The notes beneath the pieces were generated by a model, which did no database searches, was not told the DNA's origin, and saw only the letters and a list, made by a program, of their open reading frames with translations. A stretch of 64,000 bases of DNA from JAJISG01 sp964347325 (GTDB taxonomy: Archaea; Thermoplasmatota; Thermoplasmata; RBG-16-68-12; JAJISG01), in the NCBI GenBank assembly GCA_964347325.1, contig CAYFYA010000007.1, forward strand, positions 39,506 through 103,505, written 5' to 3'. Shown in pieces: positions 25,265 through 34,958 of the stretch (position 1 is the first letter of the stretch; each line of letters begins with the position of its first letter). Both the position numbers and the translations under genes were made by a program.

Positions 25265-25810
25265 TCAGGAGGGCGCTGTCGATACCATCGCGGGTTTCGA
25301 CATCCATGACATCAGGTAGCCGAAGCCGCCCAGAGTCACACCGAGGGCCCCCAAGGCCATGAAGATCGCGATGGGAGTCGGGTAGGCGGCAACCAGGTTG
25401 TGGACCGCTCCGGTATCGCCCGTTTGAATGAGTTCCGCTCCGCCGATGTAACCTGCCCATATCATGAGTCCACCGGCGCCAAGGGCCCCCACGTTCATTA
25501 GCAGCAAGTGGAGCCAAGCGAGGATGCTCTTGTAGCCCTGGTACGCTCTCTTCAGGACGACTTCGATGTGCTGGTAGAAGAGAGCGCAGAGGGCGGAACC
25601 TAGCACCGCGACTGCGATAAACCCGATGTAGCCAATCGACATCCAGGTGCCGATGCTCCCCGAGGCCACGATCCTTGAAGCGGGAGGGTCACCGAAGACG
25701 GCTAAATAGAGCAAGGCTGCGATGAGGACAGCCGCAATCGTCCCCTGCACTATCGCCACGAAAATGAACCTTGAAGCCCATTTGCTGTGGTTCCCCCTGC
25801 CCAGGCTCAC
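25265..25810 (-). CDS. Four-helix membrane protein, unknown family
   Basis: A protein of 181 residues with four membrane helices (about 13-38, 52-75, 95-118 and 140-165). The loop between helices 2 and 3 is basic and probably cytoplasmic. The last 15 residues are soluble. No motif or family is recognised. A minus-strand TATATAA at 25847-25853 lies about 40 bp upstream of the GTG start. Confidence 0.65.
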   Translation of the reverse strand: MSLGRGNHSKWASRFIFVAIVQGTIAAVLIAALLYLAVFGDPPASRIVASGSIGTWMSIGYIGFIAVAVLGSALCALFYQHIEVVLKRAYQGYKSILAWLHLLLMNVGALGAGGLMIWAGYIGGAELIQTGDTGAVHNLVAAYPTPIAIFMALGALGVTLGGFGYLMSWMSKPAMVSTAPS

Positions 25811-25897
25811 GTATCTACCTCTCCATTCGATTGGGAGGTTTATATAAGAGCCTTGAGCAAATACAGTATTGGCTTCTCGCTCGGTAATTACTGGTTA

Positions 25898-26060
25898 CTA
25901 GTCGACGCGCCCCTGGCTAGGGCCTTGGGCTCTGCTCAACTGCCTCTCAGGTTCCAACATCGAACTCTCCAAGCCACAGTTCCAGCACCGCCCCTGGGAA
26001 GTGCCGTTCCATACGCCACACTCTGGACATTTCCTTTGCCCGGTGCCCGCCTCAGTCTCG
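25898..26060 (-). pseudogene. Decayed zinc-ribbon gene
   Basis: One minus-strand frame reads KCPECGVWNGTSQGRCW (about 25983-26033). The expected second half, NCGLES, appears only after a one-base frame change at a run of three As (25980-25982). Upstream, a second frame change near 26040 joins a plausible leader (TETEAGTG) to the first cysteine pair, and no start codon is in frame. It therefore looks like a small zinc-ribbon protein broken by two indels. Sequence error is an alternative. Confidence 0.35.
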
Positions 26061-26118
26061 GTTAGACCCCTCGGAAAGAGTTTAACAGGCCGCTCCCAAT
26101 GGCCCCATCGGAATCACC

Positions 26119-26322
26119 ATGACCGTGGCGAAAGTAATCGAGTTGGTGGGCAGCTCTCCGACGAGCTTCGATGAGGCCGTCCGCAACGCGGTGGAGGATG
26201 CGGCGAAGACCCTGAAGGGCATCACCGGAGTGGATGTCTTGGGCATGACGGCGAAGGTCCAGGGGGATCGCTTGATCGAGTTCCGGGCCAACGTAAAGGT
26301 TGCTTTCAGCGTCGAGAGATAG
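26119..26322 (+). CDS. Dodecin
   Basis: A 67-residue protein with the dodecin pattern (VIELVGSSPTSFDEAVRNAV, then ITGVDVLGMTAKV and a final ANVKVAFSVE strand). Dodecins are dodecameric and store riboflavin, FMN or related flavins. The conserved tryptophan used by haloarchaeal dodecin to stack flavins is replaced, as the core segment has no Trp, so ligand binding may differ. A TATA-like TTTAACAG lies at 26081-26088. Confidence 0.92.
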   Translation: MTVAKVIELVGSSPTSFDEAVRNAVEDAAKTLKGITGVDVLGMTAKVQGDRLIEFRANVKVAFSVER

Positions 26323-26412
26323 GAAGCACCCTCCATCCGGTACATCCGGTCCTCCACACTTCCTGCCCGATGGCTACCATATAAGTAGCGGCCGGACGGT
26401 AGTCATCCTGAC

Positions 26413-27786
26413 ATGCGCTTCCTTAGCAACATCCTTGAAGCAATTGGGGACACGCCGCTCATCAAGCTGACCCGGGTCACCGAGGGCTACCGGCCCCTCA
26501 TCCTGGCGAAGCTGGAAAACCTGAATCCCGGTGGGAGTGTCAAGGACCGAATTGGCTTGGCCATGATTGAGGAAGCAGAGAGGCAAGGCCTCCTGAAGCC
26601 AGGCGGCACCATCATCGAGCCCACTTCGGGAAACACCGGCGTGGGCCTCGCCCTGGTGGCCGCCATCCGAGGATACAGCTGTATCTTCACGATACCGGAC
26701 AAGATGAGCCAGGAGAAGATCAACCTCCTCAAGGCCTATGGGGCCCGGGTCGTCGTCTGTCCTACGGCGGTGCCACCAGACTCGCCCAAGAGTTACTACA
26801 AGGTGGCAGAACGTCTCCAGCGAGAGATGCCGAACTCGTTCATCCCTCAACAGTACTTCAATCCCAAGAATCCAGAAGCCCACTACTTGACCACGGGCCC
26901 CGAAGTCTGGGAGGCCACGGACGGGGATGTGACCCACTTCGTGTGTGGTATGGGCACCGGTGGCACGATAAGCGGGGCCGGCCGGTACCTCAAGGAGCAA
27001 AACCCCAACGTCCAAGTCATTGGCGTGGACCCGGTCGGGTCTGTGTTAGCCAATTACTTCCACAAGGGTGAGATGACCACACCCCAGGTCTACAAAGTGG
27101 AAGGAATCGGCGAGGACATCATTCCCGGCACGACCCAGTTCGAGTACATTGATGAAATCGTTACCGTGGAAGACCGGGAGTCCTTCGCTTTCACGCGACG
27201 CCTCGCCCGGGAGGAGGGACTCTTGCTAGGTGGCTCTTCTGGCTCGGCGCTGGCGGGGGCTCTGAAGGTCGCCAAGAACTTGTCGGAAAAGGACGTCGTA
27301 GTGGTCCTACTGGCTGACACGGGAGAGCGCTACCTAAGCAAAGTGCACAGCGAAGAGTGGCTGAGGGAAAACGGCTTCCTGGAGGAGGAGCCCAGACTGG
27401 CGAGTATCATCGAAGCTAAGGATCCCTCTCTGCCTGCGGTGGTCACTGTGGAGGCCTCCGAGGCGGTTTCGACCGCTATCGATCTGATGCGGCAGTACAA
27501 CATCTCGCAGCTTCCCGTCACCGAAGCTGGCAGGGTCGTTGGTAGCCTTCGAGAGGAGGCTCTTCTGGCCGAACTCCTCAAGAAGCCGGGGCACGGAGAG
27601 ACCCAGGTCCGGGACGTGATGGAAAAGCCCTTCCCCGTGGTGGACGAGCGAGAGGACCTGGAAGGGGTCTGCAAGCTCCTGCTTCGAGGAACCCCTGCCG
27701 TCCTCGTGGGATCTGCGGAGGAGGTCCAGGGGATCGTGACCAGGTTCGACGTCGTGGAGTACCTTTCCAGGGGGTCCCTTGCGTGA
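26413..27786 (+). CDS. Cystathionine beta-synthase with CBS domains
   Basis: A fold-type II PLP enzyme condensing serine (or O-acetyl-/O-phosphoserine) with homocysteine to cystathionine. The PLP lysine is in GGSVKDR (about residue 40), with SGNTG and GTGGT phosphate-binding loops. Two C-terminal CBS domains (about 330-455) make it resemble eukaryotic CBS without the heme domain. The length is 457 residues. The stop overlaps the start of the next gene (GTGA), so transsulfuration enzymes are co-translated. It could also act as a cysteine synthase. Confidence 0.88.
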   Translation: MRFLSNILEAIGDTPLIKLTRVTEGYRPLILAKLENLNPGGSVKDRIGLAMIEEAERQGLLKPGGTIIEPTSGNTGVGLALVAAIRGYSCIFTIPDKMSQEKINLLKAYGARVVVCPTAVPPDSPKSYYKVAERLQREMPNSFIPQQYFNPKNPEAHYLTTGPEVWEATDGDVTHFVCGMGTGGTISGAGRYLKEQNPNVQVIGVDPVGSVLANYFHKGEMTTPQVYKVEGIGEDIIPGTTQFEYIDEIVTVEDRESFAFTRRLAREEGLLLGGSSGSALAGALKVAKNLSEKDVVVVLLADTGERYLSKVHSEEWLRENGFLEEEPRLASIIEAKDPSLPAVVTVEASEAVSTAIDLMRQYNISQLPVTEAGRVVGSLREEALLAELLKKPGHGETQVRDVMEKPFPVVDEREDLEGVCKLLLRGTPAVLVGSAEEVQGIVTRFDVVEYLSRGSLA

Positions 27787-28922
27787 AGTTCTCAACGAAG
27801 GCCATCCACGCGGGTCAAAGGCCAGACCCGCGGACCGGGGCTGTGAATGTCCCGATCTACGTGACCGCGACCTACTCACAGGCCGTCGGCCAGGAAGGAT
27901 ACGAGTATTCACGAACGCAGAATCCAACGAGGGAGGCCCTGGAGGAGAGCGTCGCGGTCCTGGAGGGGGGTGACCACGGAGTTGCCTTCTCCTCCGGGAT
28001 GGGGGCCATCACTACGGTCATGACCCTACTCAGGAGTGGGGACCACGTCGTGGTGGCTGAGGACGTCTACGGGGGTACGCATCGACTGTTCAGGGAGGTC
28101 ATGGAGAAGTACGGCCTGAGATTCGACTTCATGGACTTCAGTGACATGGACGCCGTGGAGGCCGCCATCAGAGACAACACGCGGATGGTGTGGGCAGAGA
28201 CGCCCAGCAATCCTCTCCTCAAGCTCGTTGACCTCCGGGCACTGGGGAAGCTGGGGAAGAACTCCGACGTTCTCACCGTCGTTGACAACACCTTTGCCAC
28301 TCCCTACCTGCAACGGCCCCTGAGCCTCGGTGTCGACGCCGTCGTCCACAGCACAACCAAGTACCTGGGAGGCCACAGTGACATAATCGGCGGCATGGTG
28401 GTCACCTCCGTTGACGAGGTTCACGAGAGGCTGAGATTCTCTCAGAACGCCTTGGGTGCGGTGCCCAGTCCCTTCGACTGCTTCCTGGCCCTCCGGGGCA
28501 TCAAGACCCTACCCCTAAGAATGGACAAGCACTGCAGCAACGCCCTCGACGTGGCGCGCTTCTTGAGCGAGGTGCCGGAGGTGTCCTCCGTCATCTACCC
28601 AGGCCTGGAGAGCCACCCCCAGCACCAGCTTGCCAAGGCCCAGATGAAGGACTTCGGCGGCATGGTCAGTTTCAACCTGGCGGACAAGGCGACGGCGCGT
28701 ACCTTCCTGGAGTCCTTGGAACTCATCATCCTCGGTGAGTCCCTCGGCGGCGTGGAATCTCTCGTCGAACACCCGGCGTCTATGACCCACGCGAGCATCC
28801 CCCCGGGGGAGCTGAAGGCGAGGGGCGTGAGCGAGGGCTTCGTCCGATTCTCCGTTGGGTGCGAGGCGATTGAGGACCTCCTGGAGGACCTGGGACGGGG
28901 ACTCGAGGCCCTACGAGGTTGA
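27783..28922 (+). CDS. Cystathionine gamma-lyase/synthase family enzyme
   Basis: A Cys/Met-metabolism PLP enzyme, 379 residues. The PLP lysine is in HSTTKYLGGHSD (about residue 196), with the PLP-phosphate loop SSGMGA and the ESLGGVESL C-terminal motif. Coupled to cystathionine beta-synthase, it probably acts as gamma-lyase to release cysteine in the transsulfuration direction; gamma-synthase activity cannot be excluded by sequence alone. It starts with GTG overlapping the preceding stop and is followed 89 bp later by cysS. Confidence 0.9.
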   Translation: MKFSTKAIHAGQRPDPRTGAVNVPIYVTATYSQAVGQEGYEYSRTQNPTREALEESVAVLEGGDHGVAFSSGMGAITTVMTLLRSGDHVVVAEDVYGGTHRLFREVMEKYGLRFDFMDFSDMDAVEAAIRDNTRMVWAETPSNPLLKLVDLRALGKLGKNSDVLTVVDNTFATPYLQRPLSLGVDAVVHSTTKYLGGHSDIIGGMVVTSVDEVHERLRFSQNALGAVPSPFDCFLALRGIKTLPLRMDKHCSNALDVARFLSEVPEVSSVIYPGLESHPQHQLAKAQMKDFGGMVSFNLADKATARTFLESLELIILGESLGGVESLVEHPASMTHASIPPGELKARGVSEGFVRFSVGCEAIEDLLEDLGRGLEALRG

Positions 28923-29011
28923 CCGTCAAGCGCTCGGCGAGGCTCGTCCCGATCCTGGCCTGTTGCCGGTTTCGCCAAGGTTAAGACCCCTTCATACTAT
29001 GGATTGGCGCC

Positions 29012-30424
29012 ATGGCTATCAGAGTCTACAACACTCTCACCCGGAAGAAGGAGGAGTTCGCCCCCCTCCAGGGCCGCCGGGTGAAGATGTTCGTCTGCGG
29101 GATTACACCCTACGACGACACCCACCTGGGCCACGCTAGAACCTACGTCGCCTTCGACATCGTCGCCCGCTATCTCAGGCACCGCGGCTACAGCGTGTTC
29201 TACCTTCAGAACATCACGGACGTAGATGATAGAATCCTGGCGCGCGCCCCCGAGGTGAGCGTGCCCTGGGATGAGCTCGGCGATCGCTACTTCGCCGACT
29301 ACCTCAAGGTGATGGAGGCCCTTAACGTGACCTCCGTCAACCTCTACGCCAAGGCCACCGATTACGTCCCGGAGATCATAGAGCAGGTTGAGGGTCTGGT
29401 AGATGGAGGCTACGGCTACCGGATCGATGGCGACGTCTTCTATGAGGTCGCGAAGTTCGAGGACTTCGGCAAGCTCTCCGGCGTGAAGCTGGAGGAGCAG
29501 AGGGCCGGCGCCCGAGTGGAAGTGGACGAGCGAAAGCGCGATCCCCGCGACTTCTCCCTGTGGAAGGCTAGGAAACCTGGCGAGCCCTACTGGGCCAGTC
29601 CGTGGGGGGAGGGGAGGCCCGGGTGGCACATCGAGGACACCGCCATCACCCTGGCCCACTTCGGTCCCCAGTACGACATCCACGGGGCTGGGAATGATCT
29701 CATCTTCCCCCACCACGAGGCGGAGATTGCCCAGGCGGAGGCATACACGGGAGTCAAACCCTTCGTGAAGTACTGGATGCACACCGGCTTCGTGGTCATC
29801 AAGGGTGAGAGGATGGGGAAATCCCTGGGTAACGTCGTTCCCGTAGGGGACATTGTCAGGGAGTACGATCCCGAGGTCCTGCGCTTTTTCCTGACCTACA
29901 CTCAGTACCGGGGCCCTATCGACTTCACCTATGAAGCCCTGGAAGAGGCCAAAGTCGCCTATCGTCGACTGGCCGATGTGCTGCAGAGGGCAAGACAGAC
30001 TCTGTCGGAGGCGGGGAAGGCGAGGGGCAAGGGCGACCGTGACCTTAGGAAGGCCCTCGCCGAGACGGAGACGTCCTTCTACAGGGCCATGGACGATGAC
30101 TTCAACACACGGGAGGCTCTCGCCGCGATGTTCAGCCTCACTACCACCTTCTGGGATCTGCTGGAGAAGGGCCTGAGTGCAGGCTCGCTGAAGGAGTTTG
30201 TACGAGGGTTCGAGGCCTACGGCGCTCTTCTCGGCCTGTTTCAACCCGGCACGGCCCGCACCTCCGAGTTGGTTGAGGGTCTAGTCAGATTCCTCGTCAA
30301 CCTTAGGGAGGAGGCCAGGAGGGGCAAGGACTTTGAGACCTCCGACAGCATCCGACAGGAGCTCACTCGGCTAGGCGTACAGATCGAGGACACGGCTCAA
30401 GGACCTCGATGGAGGTTCATCTAG
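29012..30424 (+). CDS. cysS: Cysteinyl-tRNA synthetase
   Basis: A class I synthetase charging tRNA-Cys. The zinc site CGITPYD (about 28), the HIGH-type HLGH and the KMSKS-type RMGKS are present, as is the C-terminal helical anticodon domain. The length is 470 residues. Direct charging means the indirect SepRS/SepCysS route is not required. It follows two transsulfuration genes, so cysteine supply and use are grouped. Confidence 0.96.
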   Translation: MAIRVYNTLTRKKEEFAPLQGRRVKMFVCGITPYDDTHLGHARTYVAFDIVARYLRHRGYSVFYLQNITDVDDRILARAPEVSVPWDELGDRYFADYLKVMEALNVTSVNLYAKATDYVPEIIEQVEGLVDGGYGYRIDGDVFYEVAKFEDFGKLSGVKLEEQRAGARVEVDERKRDPRDFSLWKARKPGEPYWASPWGEGRPGWHIEDTAITLAHFGPQYDIHGAGNDLIFPHHEAEIAQAEAYTGVKPFVKYWMHTGFVVIKGERMGKSLGNVVPVGDIVREYDPEVLRFFLTYTQYRGPIDFTYEALEEAKVAYRRLADVLQRARQTLSEAGKARGKGDRDLRKALAETETSFYRAMDDDFNTREALAAMFSLTTTFWDLLEKGLSAGSLKEFVRGFEAYGALLGLFQPGTARTSELVEGLVRFLVNLREEARRGKDFETSDSIRQELTRLGVQIEDTAQGPRWRFI

Positions 30425-30564
30425 GCCCGTTTGCAGGAATGGAGTGACTGGAGGCGGTGACCGCAACGCTTATATAGGGGAGGCAGGCCAATGGGACCCT
30501 AGCCAGACCCCTGAAAATCATTAAATAAGCCACCGACATAACCATAGTAAAGGGATGGGATGGG

Positions 30565-32505
30565 ATGTCGATACAGAGTGTTTCAGACCAGTCGCTGAGG
30601 GAAGCGATGCCGGACGAGTTATCATACGATGCTGAAAAGATACAGGTCCTAGAAGACCTCCAGGCCATCCGCAAGCGGCCCGCTATGTACATCGGCAGTG
30701 TGAGCCAGCGGGGGATGCACCATCTGGTCTACGAGGTTCTTGACAACAGCATCGATGAGGCCATGGCCGGGTTCTGCAAGAACATCGATGTCAAGGTTGC
30801 GGAGGACGGTGTCGTCACAGTGGTCGACGACGGGCGGGGAATCCCCGTGGATATCCATCCCCGCTACGAAAGGCCCGCCGTGGAGCTGGTTTTCACCACG
30901 CTCCACTCAGGCGGGAAGTTTGATCGGAAGATGTACAAGGTCTCGGGCGGCCTTCACGGTGTCGGCCTCTCCGTAGTGAACGCCCTCTCGTTGTGGCTGG
31001 AAGTCCGAGTTCGACGGGCCGGGAAGGAGTACTTCATGAAGTTTAAGAGAGGAGTCCCGGTCCAGGAGCTGAAGGCCCTGAAGAAAAGGGCCACAGCCAG
31101 GGGCACGACGGTCCGCTTTAAGCCCGACAAGCAGATCTTCGGAGACACAGAGTTCGACCCAGAGGTCCTTCTCTCACGGATTCGAGAGTATGCCTTCCTG
31201 AACAAGGGTACGAGGATTGGCGTTGAGGTCCCCGGCAAGGAGCGGCAGGACCTCTACTTCGAGGGCGGTCTCGTGGAGTTCGTCGGCTGGATCAACCGCA
31301 ACAAGAACCCACTGCACGCGGAGCCTATTTATGTGGAGGGAAACAAGAACGGCATTTATGTGGAAACCTCTCTGCAGTACACCGACAGCTACGTTGAGAA
31401 CATCCACAGCTACGCCAACAACATAGCCACGGTAGAGGGTGGGACCCACCTCGTCGGGTTCAAGGCGGCGCTGACGAGGGTGATGAACGACTACCTCAAG
31501 ACCTACAGCTCTGCGAAGAATGGGGGAATCACTCTGCAGGGCAACGACGTCCGGGAGGGCCTAACCGCGGTATTGAGTGTTAAGCTGCCCGAGCCGCAGT
31601 TTGAGGGGCAGACTAAGACCAAGCTCGGGAACAGCGAGGTCAAGGGCGCCGTGGAGTCCCTGGCCTACGAGAAACTCTCAGAGTTCCTCCTGGAGAATCC
31701 AAAGGTGGCGGAGTCCATCGTAGAGAAGGCCATCGTTGCTGCCGAGGCCCGGGAGGCGGCACGACAGGCTCGGGAACTCACCCGTCGGAAGGGACTGTTG
31801 GAGGGCTCCTCTCTACCCGGCAAGCTGGCCGACTGTCAGGAGAGAGACCCCGCCAAGAGCGAGCTCTTCATCGTGGAGGGACCCAGCGCCGGAGGCTCCG
31901 CCAAGCAGGCCCGTGACCGTTCCTTCCAGGCAGTCCTCCCCCTCAAGGGTAAGATCCTCAACGTGGAGAAGGCACGGTTGGACCGCGTGCTGAAGAGTGC
32001 CGAGATTCGGACCCTGATCACTGCAGCCGGCACTGGCATCGGCGAGGACTTCGAGCTCGCTAGGGCGCGTTACCACCACGTCATCCTGATGACGGACTCC
32101 GACGTCGATGGATCCCACATCCGTACGCTCCTCCTGACCCTTCTCTTCCGCTACTTGCGTCCCCTCATCGAGGCTGGCTACGTGTACATTGCCCAGGCCC
32201 CGCTGTTTCGACTGAAGAAGGGGACCACGACTCGCTACGTCTTTACGGAGAAGGAGATGGAGACGCTACTCCGGGAGATGGGGAAGGGGACTACAGTCCA
32301 GCGCTTCAAGGGTCTGGGTGAGATGAACCCAGATGAGCTTTGGGAGACCACGATGAACCCGGCGACGAGGGTCCTCAAGCAGGTCACGATCGAGGACGCC
32401 GTGCGGGCCGATGAGCTCTTCACCATCCTGATGGGCGACGCTGTGGAGCCCAGGAGGGAGTTCATCCAGGACCACGCCGAGCACGTCATCAACCTGGACA
32501 TCTGA
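30565..32505 (+). CDS. gyrB: DNA gyrase subunit B
   Basis: The ATPase subunit of type IIA topoisomerase. The GHKL ATPase motifs (DNSIDEA, DDGRGIP, GGLHGVG) are in residues 50-135. The Toprim region has EGPSAGGSA and the acidic DSDVDGSH. The length is 646 residues. Bacterial-type gyrase is known in several euryarchaeal groups and gives negative supercoiling. It is followed 12 bp later by gyrA. A TATA-like ATTAAATAAG lies at 30519-30528. Confidence 0.96.
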   Translation: MSIQSVSDQSLREAMPDELSYDAEKIQVLEDLQAIRKRPAMYIGSVSQRGMHHLVYEVLDNSIDEAMAGFCKNIDVKVAEDGVVTVVDDGRGIPVDIHPRYERPAVELVFTTLHSGGKFDRKMYKVSGGLHGVGLSVVNALSLWLEVRVRRAGKEYFMKFKRGVPVQELKALKKRATARGTTVRFKPDKQIFGDTEFDPEVLLSRIREYAFLNKGTRIGVEVPGKERQDLYFEGGLVEFVGWINRNKNPLHAEPIYVEGNKNGIYVETSLQYTDSYVENIHSYANNIATVEGGTHLVGFKAALTRVMNDYLKTYSSAKNGGITLQGNDVREGLTAVLSVKLPEPQFEGQTKTKLGNSEVKGAVESLAYEKLSEFLLENPKVAESIVEKAIVAAEAREAARQARELTRRKGLLEGSSLPGKLADCQERDPAKSELFIVEGPSAGGSAKQARDRSFQAVLPLKGKILNVEKARLDRVLKSAEIRTLITAAGTGIGEDFELARARYHHVILMTDSDVDGSHIRTLLLTLLFRYLRPLIEAGYVYIAQAPLFRLKKGTTTRYVFTEKEMETLLREMGKGTTVQRFKGLGEMNPDELWETTMNPATRVLKQVTIEDAVRADELFTILMGDAVEPRREFIQDHAEHVINLDI

Positions 32506-32517
32506 GGAGGGAATGTC

Positions 32518-34947
32518 ATGGCCACGTCAGCAGAGGTCGACTATCGTCCGATCGAGCAGGAGATGGAGCAATCTTACATCGACTACGCCATGAGCGTCAT
32601 CGTAGGTCGGGCTCTGCCAGACCTTAAGGATGGCCTGAAGCCCGTCCAGCGGCGAATCTTGTACGCCATGTCGCAGATGGGACTTCGCTGGAACCAGCCG
32701 CACCGGAAGTGCGCCAGGGTGGTGGGAGATGTCCTAGGTCGGCTCCATCCTCATGGGGAGGCGGCGGTCTACGACGCCCTCGTTCGGATGGCCCAGGACT
32801 TCAGCCTCCGGTATCCCCTCGTGGACGGACAGGGAAACTTCGGATCCACCGACGGAGACCCTCCAGCCGCGATGCGGTACACGGAGTGCCGACTTGCCTC
32901 ACACTCCGAGGAGATCCTCCAGGACATACAGAAGGAGACCGTCGACTTCGTGGACAACTTCGATGCAACCATGCAGGAGCCCGTCGTACTGCCAGGAAAG
33001 TTCCCCAACCTCCTGGTGAACGGAGCCAGCGGCATCGCCGTTGGCATGTCAACCAACATCCCGCCCCACAACCTCAGAGAGATTTGCAACGCCCTGGCCT
33101 ATCTCATCGACAACTCCCGGGCAAGGCCCGAGGACCTGGAGGAGATCGTGTTAGGTCCAGACTTCCCCACCGGGGGCATCATTTGCGGTCGCCACGGCAT
33201 CATGGAGGCCTACCGGACGGGTCGCGGACATCTGAGAGTCCGCGGGACGACCCACATCGAGGATCTCCCAAGGGACAAGAAGGCCATCGTCATCACCGAG
33301 ATTCCCTACCAGGTCAACAAGTCGAACCTGGTGGAGGCCATCGCCAACCTAGTCAAGCAGAAGAGGGTGGACGGGATCGTCGACCTCCGGGACGAGAGCG
33401 ATCAGGATGGCATCCGCGTGGTCGTGGAACTCCGGCGGGATGTCCACGGGGAGATAATCCTAAACCAGCTCTTCGCCCACACCCCGCTTCAGACCACCTT
33501 CGGCATCATTAACCTGGCCCTCGTGGACGGAGAGCCCAGGATCCTCTCCCTGCTGGACACCATGAAGGAGTTCCTTAGCTTCCGCGAGGAAGTGATCCGG
33601 CGGAGGACCAGATTCGACCTCCGGAAGGCTCGGGCCCGCATCCACATTGTCGAGGGCCTTTTGGTTGCCCTGAAGGCACCGAGCAAGGTCATCAGGCTTA
33701 TCAGGGCCTCCGAGACGGCCCGGCACGCCGAACGGGCCCTGGTGAAGGAGATCAAGCTCACCACCAAGCAGGCGAAAGCCATCCTCGAGATGAGGCTTCA
33801 GCGCCTCACGGCCATGGAGGTTCGGAGCCTGAAGGAGGAGAGGGACAAGCTCAGCTCCCAGATCGATCAGCTGGCGTCCATCCTCAAGAGCAAGAGGATG
33901 CGCATGTCCATCATTAAGGAGGAGCTCCTGCAGGTTCGGGACAAGTACGGCGACGAACGGCGCACCTACATCGAGGAGGAGGAGCCAGAGGAGCTGGTGA
34001 TGGAAGACCTCATCCCCAATGTCAACACGGTGGTCATGATCAGCGACACTGGCTACATCAAGCGTCAGAACCTGGAGGACTACCGAAAGCAGAAACGCGG
34101 CGGCGTCGGCCTCGTCGGAATGGCCACGAAGGAGGAGGACTTCGTCGTCGATCTCTTCGTCACCAAGACCCACAACAACATCCTGTTCTTCACCAACAAG
34201 GGCAAGGTGTACTGGCTGAAGGCGTGGAGGGTGCCAGAAGGGAGCCGTCACGCCCGGGGTAAGCCCATCGTCAACCTCCTGCCCCGCCTAGATCGCGGCG
34301 AGTCGGTGGCTGCGTGGGTGTCCGTGGAGGACTTCGAGACTTCCAAGTACCTTCTCTTCGCCACCAAGGAGGGCCAGATCAAGAAGACCAGTCTGGGAGC
34401 CTTCAGCAGGCCCATAGTCACCGGGATTTGGGCCATCAAGCTTCGGGAGGGCGACGAGCTGGTCGAGGTCAAACCCTGTCAACCGATGGATGAGGTCGTC
34501 CTAGCGACGAAGTACGGCAAGGCCTGTCGCTTCGCGGAGTCCGAGGTGAGGCCCATGGGTAGGTACACCCAAGGGGTCCACGGAATCCGTCTTAGGGACG
34601 GCGACGAGGTCGTCAGCATGGCCCTGGTCGACGAGGAATCGAACCTCCTCACTGTCACGGAGGGTGGTTACGGCAAGTGCACCTCAGTCTCAGACTACCG
34701 GAAGACGCACAGGGGGGCCCAGGGGGTCATCAACATCAAGGGCATCGAGAAGATCGGTCCGGTCGTCACCGTGAGGGACGTCCAGCCGGAGAACGAAGCT
34801 CTCGTCACGACGGAGGGGGGCATGATAATACGGTTCCCCGTCAACGATGTCAGGGTGCAGGGCCGCCCGACCATGGGAGTCCGGATCATGAGGATTAAGC
34901 CGGGAGACAAGGTCCAGGCGCTGGCCAAGCTCGCCACCAGCCCCTGA
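32518..34947 (+). CDS. gyrA: DNA gyrase subunit A
   Basis: The cleavage subunit of gyrase; the catalytic tyrosine is in MRYTECRLA (about residue 121). The winged helix/tower (about 30-490) is followed by a six-bladed C-terminal beta-pinwheel, with a GyrA-box-like KQKRGGVGL (about 521-529) replacing the usual QRRGGKG. That box marks gyrase rather than topoisomerase IV. The length of 809 residues is usual. The end converges with the folC-nth gene, with an 11-bp gap. Confidence 0.96.
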   Translation: MATSAEVDYRPIEQEMEQSYIDYAMSVIVGRALPDLKDGLKPVQRRILYAMSQMGLRWNQPHRKCARVVGDVLGRLHPHGEAAVYDALVRMAQDFSLRYPLVDGQGNFGSTDGDPPAAMRYTECRLASHSEEILQDIQKETVDFVDNFDATMQEPVVLPGKFPNLLVNGASGIAVGMSTNIPPHNLREICNALAYLIDNSRARPEDLEEIVLGPDFPTGGIICGRHGIMEAYRTGRGHLRVRGTTHIEDLPRDKKAIVITEIPYQVNKSNLVEAIANLVKQKRVDGIVDLRDESDQDGIRVVVELRRDVHGEIILNQLFAHTPLQTTFGIINLALVDGEPRILSLLDTMKEFLSFREEVIRRRTRFDLRKARARIHIVEGLLVALKAPSKVIRLIRASETARHAERALVKEIKLTTKQAKAILEMRLQRLTAMEVRSLKEERDKLSSQIDQLASILKSKRMRMSIIKEELLQVRDKYGDERRTYIEEEEPEELVMEDLIPNVNTVVMISDTGYIKRQNLEDYRKQKRGGVGLVGMATKEEDFVVDLFVTKTHNNILFFTNKGKVYWLKAWRVPEGSRHARGKPIVNLLPRLDRGESVAAWVSVEDFETSKYLLFATKEGQIKKTSLGAFSRPIVTGIWAIKLREGDELVEVKPCQPMDEVVLATKYGKACRFAESEVRPMGRYTQGVHGIRLRDGDEVVSMALVDEESNLLTVTEGGYGKCTSVSDYRKTHRGAQGVINIKGIEKIGPVVTVRDVQPENEALVTTEGGMIIRFPVNDVRVQGRPTMGVRIMRIKPGDKVQALAKLATSP

Positions 34948-34958
34948 CACCGAGGCAG

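Noticed and set aside
28997..30244. Minus-strand open frame of 415 codons opposite cysS
   Set aside because: Antisense of cysteinyl-tRNA synthetase, which has all class I motifs.
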